DNA of 42,786 nt from a virus. The position numbers were made by a program, and so were the translations under genes. The stretch lies in IMG/VR virus record IMGVR_UViG_3300050821_003358, positions 1 to 42,786 of that record, one strand, 5' to 3'. Under the pieces are notes generated by a model, which was given only the letters and a program-made list of their open reading frames with translations, was not told the origin of the DNA and did no database searches. Below, piece by piece: positions 38,725 through 42,786 of the stretch. Positions within the stretch are counted from its first letter, which is position 1. Each line of letters begins with the position of its first letter.

Positions 38725-39198
38725 ATGCCGGACAAGATCACAATGACTTCCGCTCGTCTCGAATCGTTTAAGCGCGGCCACGATGGTGGGGTAGCGCAAT
38801 TCGCCAGCTCCTGGAATCAGAAGGTTGCTGATGCGCTCGATTGGCCCGACGACATCCCGCAAGCGCTCACCGGCGCCAACCTCGAAGGAGACCTACACGC
38901 GACGTCGTGCGAGTTGATCCCGTCCGAGGGCGCGCTCAAGAAGCACGGCATCGACTTGGAGATCAACCGCGTCACGAAGTTTGAAGCCGTGCGTCTCGAG
39001 CTCGAGGGCAAGAAGGGCAAGGGTTATCGTACAGAGCTGCGCTTCAAGGTACATTTTACGGACAAGGCCGGGGCGCGGAAGCTCGAGCAGTACCTGCTGA
39101 CGATCGGCGAAGGCAAGGGCTCGTTGACGGTGAGCTACACGCGCCAGGAGGCGTTACCACTTGAACAGGAGCAAGCAACAGCGCCCGAAGCTGACTGA
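38725..39198 (+). CDS. Hypothetical early protein (leaderless)
   Basis: A 157-aa protein with a mixed fold: helix (R-L-E-S-F-K-R-G), Trp-containing helix, then strands (T-E-L-R-F-K-V-H-F-T) and an acidic tail. It heads the operon with the VRR-NUC nuclease and is expressed from an operator-bearing promoter, which suggests an early replication or recombination function. No family recognised. Confidence 0.65.
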   Translation: MPDKITMTSARLESFKRGHDGGVAQFASSWNQKVADALDWPDDIPQALTGANLEGDLHATSCELIPSEGALKKHGIDLEINRVTKFEAVRLELEGKKGKGYRTELRFKVHFTDKAGARKLEQYLLTIGEGKGSLTVSYTRQEALPLEQEQATAPEAD

Positions 39199-39595
39199 AG
39201 CTCACTTCGAGCAGCAGGTGCGGGATTACCTGGAGAAGGTAGAAGGCTGGCGGTGCTTCCACTTCGAGGAGATTTGGAGCGAGGAACGCAAGCGAACGTT
39301 CGGCGAGCCGGGTATGCCTGACCTCCTGTGTATTCGGTATGCTTCCGTTGATGGGACTGTTGCTCCAGGTCCTGACTTAATCGGTGCGGAGTTTTACGAT
39401 GATCCGGACAATGACCAGGTGATGTGGATCGAGCTGAAGAGACCAGGCGGCAAAGCGCGCGCAAACCAACAATTGTGGCACATCCGCGAGCGGAAGTGTG
39501 GCGCCTTGACGCTCATTGCCGGTGAGGACTTCACTGCCGATTACGAGGGGTTTCTGAAGTGGTACGCGGCCAGCGGATTGAGGAGACGCGCCTGA
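39161..39595 (+). CDS. VRR-NUC domain nuclease
   Basis: A 144-aa PD-(D/E)xK nuclease. G-M-P-D-L-L at 51-56 (D54) and W-I-E-L-K at 89-93 (E91, K93), followed by G-G-K-A-R-A-N-Q-Q (Q103), are the VRR-NUC active-site motifs. Such stand-alone phage proteins are thought to cut branched or flap DNA. TTG start at 39161 with AGGAGG 9 nt upstream; no ATG is available. It overlaps the previous gene by 38 nt. Confidence 0.85.
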   Translation: MNRSKQQRPKLTEAHFEQQVRDYLEKVEGWRCFHFEEIWSEERKRTFGEPGMPDLLCIRYASVDGTVAPGPDLIGAEFYDDPDNDQVMWIELKRPGGKARANQQLWHIRERKCGALTLIAGEDFTADYEGFLKWYAASGLRRRA

Positions 39596-39861
39596 TGTAC
39601 GAATCACGAATTGTAGGGCAACAGCCGATCCGGGCGCGTGGCAGCTTCAAGGCCGATCCTGTGCCGATTACGCGGATGCCGTGCGGTCAGGAGGACCCCA
39701 GCTTGGGCAACCTCTGGGCGTGCGTGCGCCACGCGCGGAAGTGCGAGCACAAGCGGTGCCGGGAGTGGCTGCCTTGGTTCGAGACCTTCCGGTATGATTT
39801 TCTCGCCTCGCATGGGCGCTACGTTTCACGGGGTACAGATGGCGCGCACTCAACAAGTTAA
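39595..39861 (+). CDS. Small Cys/His protein
   Basis: An 88-aa protein with a basic N-terminal half and C-x-x-x-x-C, H-x-x-x-C-E-H-K-R-C-R-E-W-L residues that may bind zinc. ATGA overlap with the nuclease gene. C-terminal part overlaps the next gene in another frame. Unknown. Confidence 0.55.
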   Translation: MYESRIVGQQPIRARGSFKADPVPITRMPCGQEDPSLGNLWACVRHARKCEHKRCREWLPWFETFRYDFLASHGRYVSRGTDGAHSTS

Positions 39862-40057
39862 CGAGCAAAACAATCTTCGCGCCGTGATCCGAACGATGTT
39901 CCACGGTCGCGAGTACGACGAGGCCGTGAGCCGCTTAGCCCTTTGGATGCGCAAGCTTACAGCGGACCAGCGCGCGGCGTTCTTCGGCGTGCTCTGCGAT
40001 GAATGGTGTATCCAATGCAGACACGAGCACCCGCACTGTAAGTGCCCTACTCGGTAA
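39839..40057 (+). CDS. Small zinc-finger-like protein
   Basis: A 72-aa protein ending with E-W-C-I-Q-C-R-H-E-H-P-H-C-K-C, a Cys/His cluster suited to bind one zinc. The N-terminal helices are amphipathic. ATG at 39839 chosen; no strong ribosome-binding site. Overlaps the preceding gene by 23 nt. Confidence 0.55.
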   Translation: MARTQQVNEQNNLRAVIRTMFHGREYDEAVSRLALWMRKLTADQRAAFFGVLCDEWCIQCRHEHPHCKCPTR

Positions 40058-40060
40058 TGC

Positions 40061-40066
40061 TACACT
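40061..40066 (+). promoter_or_regulatory. -10 box of a leaderless transcript
   Basis: TACACT ends 6 nt before ATG 40073, as at 34570. No element copy and no good -35 precede it. Confidence 0.45.
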
Positions 40067-40072
40067 TGCCGC

Positions 40073-40564
40073 ATGTGGCGTTTTCGCGCTGCCTCCCCGA
40101 CTGAGGTTTCCACCGATCCTGACTCCGTTACCTTGGCTAGCACGCCTTCCAGTGCTATTCCATACGTGGCGGCGGCTGTGATTGTGGTCATGTCCGGCCT
40201 CGTGGCGCTTCTGTTGCTCGCCGAGTTGCGGCCGGCGTTGGACATAACCATCGCGGCTGGAGTGGTCAGCGCCTTCATTGTCTCGATCACCACCGGCGTG
40301 TTGGCGTTCATGAAGTCGCAGGAAACACACAAAACGGTAAACAGTCGCATGGATGGAATGCTGGCTGTGGTTCGCGAGCTGGCGCACGAGCGCGGCCTGA
40401 AGGAAGGCCGGGAGACGCAAGCGACTGCGGCGGCTAAGACCGTAGCAGAAGCGGCAGAGGTAGTTGCACGGGCTGCAGCTACAGCCGCGGCGGCCGTGGC
40501 GAGCGCAAAGGCGCTAGACCAGAACAATCTACCAGTGCCACCGAGTGGTACCATTCAGCCATGA
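40073..40564 (+). CDS. Membrane protein with Ala-rich coiled tail
   Basis: A 163-aa protein with two transmembrane helices (about 29-51 and 57-80), then a cytoplasmic or periplasmic helix with E-T-H-K-T-V-N-S-R-M-D-G-M-L-A (a pattern common in phage holin-like and LapA-type proteins) and an Ala-rich coiled-coil end. A holin-type or membrane-sensor role is possible. ATGA overlap with the next gene. Confidence 0.65.
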   Translation: MWRFRAASPTEVSTDPDSVTLASTPSSAIPYVAAAVIVVMSGLVALLLLAELRPALDITIAAGVVSAFIVSITTGVLAFMKSQETHKTVNSRMDGMLAVVRELAHERGLKEGRETQATAAAKTVAEAAEVVARAAATAAAAVASAKALDQNNLPVPPSGTIQP

Positions 40565-40719
40565 AACTCCTCGTTCTGCTCGTTTTGCTATCCGCGGGCG
40601 CCGAGGCCGGCTTGATCCGCGGCGCCGTCTATCCGTTCGTACACCCGATTAAAACCGTGAAGCGCGTGTTTCACGTTGCAACGTATCCGGTGGTTCACCC
40701 GGTGAAGACTGTCTGGTAG
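40561..40719 (+). CDS. Tiny secreted protein with two YP-x-VHP-x-KTV repeats
   Basis: A 52-aa protein with a signal peptide (M-K-L-L-V-L-L-V-L-L-S-A-G-A-E-A) and a short mature part holding two copies of Y-P-(F/V)-V-H-P-(I/V)-K-T-V. Coupled to the membrane protein upstream; both could form an envelope-directed pair. Its 3' part is antisense to the minus-strand frame ending at 40649. Confidence 0.65.
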   Translation: MKLLVLLVLLSAGAEAGLIRGAVYPFVHPIKTVKRVFHVATYPVVHPVKTVW

Positions 40720-40897
40720 CCCGGATTAGCGTCACAGCGTGCGACACGGCGTCTCGGTACACAGACCACCGTTCGCTATCAACCAGCGTCGCGTGATGGC
40801 TTCGACCGCCACAGGAACACGACCAGTACAGCACCCAGTGGGAACCATGGCCTGACCCGCGGAGGCGAAACTCGATATGCCGCGCATGATCGATCAT
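40649..40897 (-). CDS. Small hypothetical protein (minus strand)
   Basis: An 82-aa frame: W-V-L-Y-W-S-C-S-C-G-G-R-S-H-H, a Cys/Trp/His segment that looks like a zinc or sugar-binding unit, and a Ser/Arg-rich tail. ATGA overlap with the gene upstream on the minus strand supports it. Its end overlaps the plus-strand secreted peptide by 71 nt, so the C-terminus is uncertain. Confidence 0.45.
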   Translation of the reverse strand: MIDHARHIEFRLRGSGHGSHWVLYWSCSCGGRSHHATLVDSERWSVYRDAVSHAVTLIRATRQSSPGEPPDTLQRETRASRF

Positions 40898-41091
40898 CGC
40901 GCCGCTTTGATCTTGAGCCAATCCTGGTACCACTCCTCTGCTTCGAGCGCCTTGCGGTCGGCCTCTGTCGGTCGCGTCGGCCGGCCCACCGCAGGCGGGT
41001 GCAGTTCATCGCCACCGTTGAACGTGGTCGGATTCAATTTGCGCTCAAAAGCGCGGGCTTCACGGATGTCTTGATACCGCGGTTCTTTCAT
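40894..41091 (-). CDS. Small hypothetical protein (minus strand)
   Basis: A 65-aa charged protein (R-E-A-R-A-F-E-R-K-L-N-P, ending W-Y-Q-D-W-L-K-I-K). ATG at 41091 chosen: GGAGG stands 5 nt upstream and the start overlaps the stop of the replication-type gene. Likely cotranscribed with it. Confidence 0.6.
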   Translation of the reverse strand: MKEPRYQDIREARAFERKLNPTTFNGGDELHPPAVGRPTRPTEADRKALEAEEWYQDWLKIKAAR

Positions 41092-41720
41092 TTGGCCCTC
41101 CCGATAACGCCCAGAACCCAACCCCAACTCTTCGGCCGTAGGTGCCTGTGGGAATCTTCGTTGACCAGCATAACCGCTTTTTTTAGAGCGTACCACGCTG
41201 ATTCTTCAGAGACTTGCATGCCGCTCAATTTGGCGTCGATGCATTTTTCAACAGGATCGGCTTCGAGCGGCTTAGCAATCCACTGCTCGCGGTCGACCAT
41301 CTTCAGCGCGTGTGAAATCTTCTGGCGCCAGGTGCGCTCGCCGGCGGGAGTGGGTGCTGAGGGCGGCGGTAGGCGTCTAATCGCAGGCGCGTTCGTATCG
41401 AATACGATTCTTTGAGGTAGTCTCTCAGTATAAGAAGATGCGGGCGGCTTTGAGGGGACATTCGAGGGGACAAAGTGTAGAGAATAAAGAGCGCTAGTGC
41501 GGCCGCGACGGTGAACCGCGAGCAACCCAGCGTCGACCAGTTGGCGGACCCACCGCTTGACGGTGCGGACACAAACACCGAGGCGTCGGGCGAGCGTCCG
41601 CTGAAACGGGAAAACCTCGCCGCGGATGGAGTGCAAGGATTGGATGATGCCGAGTAGGCGTTTCGCACCGGCGCAAAGCTCGGGGCGGCAGAGTTCAGGG
41701 AAAAGAGCAAGTTGTGTCAA
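41088..41720 (-). CDS. Winged-helix replication-initiator-like protein
   Basis: A 210-aa protein. Residues ~20-75 form a winged helix (R-T-L-A-R-R-L-G-V-C-V-R-T-V-K-R-W-V-R-Q-L), as in phage replication organisers or plasmid Rep proteins. A proline-rich linker and a helical C-terminal domain follow. TTG start at 41720 with GGAGG four nt before it. Transcribed opposite to the adjoining early operons. Likely binds an origin or recruits host helicase; not proven. Confidence 0.65.
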   Translation of the reverse strand: MTQLALFPELCRPELCAGAKRLLGIIQSLHSIRGEVFPFQRTLARRLGVCVRTVKRWVRQLVDAGLLAVHRRGRTSALYSLHFVPSNVPSKPPASSYTERLPQRIVFDTNAPAIRRLPPPSAPTPAGERTWRQKISHALKMVDREQWIAKPLEADPVEKCIDAKLSGMQVSEESAWYALKKAVMLVNEDSHRHLRPKSWGWVLGVIGRAK

Positions 41721-41962
41721 GAGACCTCCGCGAAAGGTCTGGAGGGCTACCCGAAGTTCGCGGCGACGGGCGGCCCCTCAGAGGAAATTTGGTTCCGGAC
41801 CGAATCTAAGACCACCTTACCACGACTGCCAGAGGAATGCAATAGGGACTTGCGCAACTCTCAAATACGGTGTAGACTCTGAGGTGCTGGTGCCCGGCAA
41901 ATAAACTCAAGCGAACTGGAACCGCGCTCCGGAGACGGATACTGCACCAGCGAAAGGATTGT
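41721..41962. other. Intergenic region between divergent early genes
   Basis: About 240 bp with no gene of convincing quality. It holds an imperfect palindrome TTGGTTCCGGACCGAA (41789-41804), a promoter with an exact element (41846-41878), and a 7-codon GTG frame at 41884. It is also a candidate location for a replication origin, because it adjoins the Rep-like gene. Confidence 0.5.
41846..41878 (+). promoter_or_regulatory. Promoter with exact element
   Basis: GGACTTGCGCAACTC at 41846-41860 is exact. TTGCGC (41850-41855), 17-bp spacer, TAGACT (41873-41878). Unlike the others, the next gene starts 84 nt further on with a ribosome-binding site, so this transcript has a leader. Confidence 0.72.
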
Positions 41963-42130
41963 ATGCCTCAGAACGTGCTCGAAACCGTGAAGGCCCAGGC
42001 CGGCCGGCTGCGCTCCATCGCGATTCTCGATCGCGTGACAGAGAAACTACGGCGGGAGCTAGAGCGCGAGGAAGCGCTACGGGCGAAACTGGTGAACGAG
42101 ATGGCGGGGGAGATCGCACGTGGCACTTAA
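41963..42130 (+). CDS. Small coiled-coil protein
   Basis: A 55-aa, highly charged helical protein (T-V-K-A-Q-A-G-R-L-R-S-I, then R-V-T-E-K-L-R-R-E-L-E-R-E-E). AAAGGA lies 5 nt before ATG. First gene behind the promoter at 41846. Unknown function. Confidence 0.6.
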   Translation: MPQNVLETVKAQAGRLRSIAILDRVTEKLRRELEREEALRAKLVNEMAGEIARGT

Positions 42131-42371
42131 CCAACTGCAAGCCGCAACGCATCCCGAGGCACGCGGCATGTCCTACCACCGCTTCATGCTGGAGCGCGTG
42201 ACAGCGCAGTGCAACTGGTGGCTCGGCAAACTACGCCGCGGTGAGCCTGTGATGGTGGACGGGCGAAACGTAACAAAGGAGTGGGAAGAGGGCAACCGGA
42301 ATCTGCGGGAGACCGGCGGTCTATGCCGGGACCATACGGCACGGGACAACTACGGATGGCGCTCGGCATGA
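42120..42371 (+). CDS. Small hypothetical protein
   Basis: An 83-aa protein from a GTG at 42120 with GGGGGAG upstream. It has two tryptophan-containing helical parts (C-N-W-W-L-G-K-L-R-R-G, E-W-E-E-G) and an arginine-rich end. It precedes the Dam gene with an ATGA overlap. Confidence 0.6.
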   Translation: MALNQLQAATHPEARGMSYHRFMLERVTAQCNWWLGKLRRGEPVMVDGRNVTKEWEEGNRNLRETGGLCRDHTARDNYGWRSA

Positions 42372-42786
42372 CGCGAAAGATACCGCATTTGGGCGATGCC
42401 GGTACAGGTGTTGCGCGACAGATACCCCGGCTCTCAGGTGAACAAGGCGTGCATCGTGGCGGCTATGGTGGGTTGAAAGCGCCGTTTCCCTGGTTCGGCG
42501 GCAAATCGCGAGTTGCGCACATCGTCTGGGAAGCGTTCGGAAACTGTGACAACTACGTAGAACCGTTCGCTGGCTCGCTCGCTGTGTTGTTGGCGCGACC
42601 GCATCCACCGCAAACGGAAACCGTAAACGACCTCGATTGCTACCTTGCAAACTTCTGGCGTGCAACGGCATTTGCTCCGGATGAAGTCGCGCAATACGCC
42701 GATTGGCCGGTGAACGAGGCGGACCTTCATGCTCGGCATCTGTGGCTGGCGAATCAGGACGAGTTTCGCGAGCGCATGAAGACGGA
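42368..42786 (+). CDS. DNA adenine methylase (D12 class), 3' end missing
   Basis: The frame starts at ATG 42368 and is open to the window edge (139 codons). P-W-F-G-G-K-S at 41-47 and Y-V-E-P-F-A-G-S at 63-70 form the SAM-binding motif I region of class D12 N6-adenine methylases, and T-V-N-D-L-D at 85-90 follows. The catalytic DPPY motif is expected beyond the edge. It would methylate adenine in phage DNA, for example to escape restriction. The N-terminal ~35 residues look like an unusual extension. Confidence 0.85.
   Translation, partial: MTRKIPHLGDAGTGVARQIPRLSGEQGVHRGGYGGLKAPFPWFGGKSRVAHIVWEAFGNCDNYVEPFAGSLAVLLARPHPPQTETVNDLDCYLANFWRATAFAPDEVAQYADWPVNEADLHARHLWLANQDEFRERMKT

Noticed and set aside
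1-42786. tRNA, rRNA or integrase/attachment site
   Set aside because: Read through both strands by eye; nothing with convincing cloverleaf, ribosomal or recombinase motifs was seen. A tRNA scan would be decisive.

Overview
This window is part of a double-stranded DNA phage or prophage with a long, non-contractile (siphovirus-like) tail. The evidence is one ordered morphogenesis block: portal, MuF-type head protein, prohead protease with nested scaffold, capsid decoration protein, major capsid, tail tube, head-tail connectors, gp10-like protein, tail terminator, tail chaperone pair with a probable -1 frameshift, a 1486-aa tape measure, and tail hub and fibre proteins. Both window ends cut genes (a pentapeptide-repeat protein on the left, a DNA adenine methylase on the right). 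No terminase large subunit, integrase or recognisable lysogeny repressor is visible. The host cannot be fixed from sequence alone. GC-rich coding, Sec signal peptides and many probable leaderless promoters fit a free-living bacterium that translates leaderless mRNAs. An envelope with an outer membrane is a guess.

Layout. 1-466: end of a pentapeptide-repeat protein. 463-8711: a tightly overlapping cassette of five glycosyltransferase-like proteins and three O-methyltransferase-like proteins (two FkbM, one TylF), interrupted by two related HNH endonucleases and a truncated third. 8711-13943: zinc/HTH protein, portal, a histidine-phosphatase/MuF fusion, small genes and an HNH-type nuclease. 14244-24009: head, connector and tail-completion genes. 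These are interrupted by minus-strand inserts: a zinc-ribbon protein, an HNH endonuclease with its own promoter, and a seven-gene small-protein operon. 23999-35169: tape measure, tail hub, and a group of proteins with signal peptides (beta-helix protein, collagen-like protein, fibre-like minus-strand operon). 35166-42786: many small early-type genes: ribbon-helix-helix protein, Gp157-like protein, VRR-NUC nuclease, probable ssDNA-binding protein, a minus-strand winged-helix replication-type protein, and Dam.

The most striking signal is a regulatory one. A 15-bp near-palindromic element, GGACTTGCGCAACTC, occurs as four exact copies (one inverted) plus several near copies, always between genes or at gene ends. 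In most cases its TTGCGC forms the -35 box of a promoter with a 17-bp spacer, and the -10 box ends 6-8 nt before an ATG. The transcripts should therefore start at the start codon (leaderless). Further genes on both strands have the same TAnnnT-N6-ATG arrangement without the operator. The pattern resembles a genome-wide repressor or stoperator network joined to leaderless transcription of early and moron genes.

The glycan cassette lies between the left end and the portal and is translationally coupled gene to gene. It probably builds a methylated glycan, on virion proteins or on the host surface.
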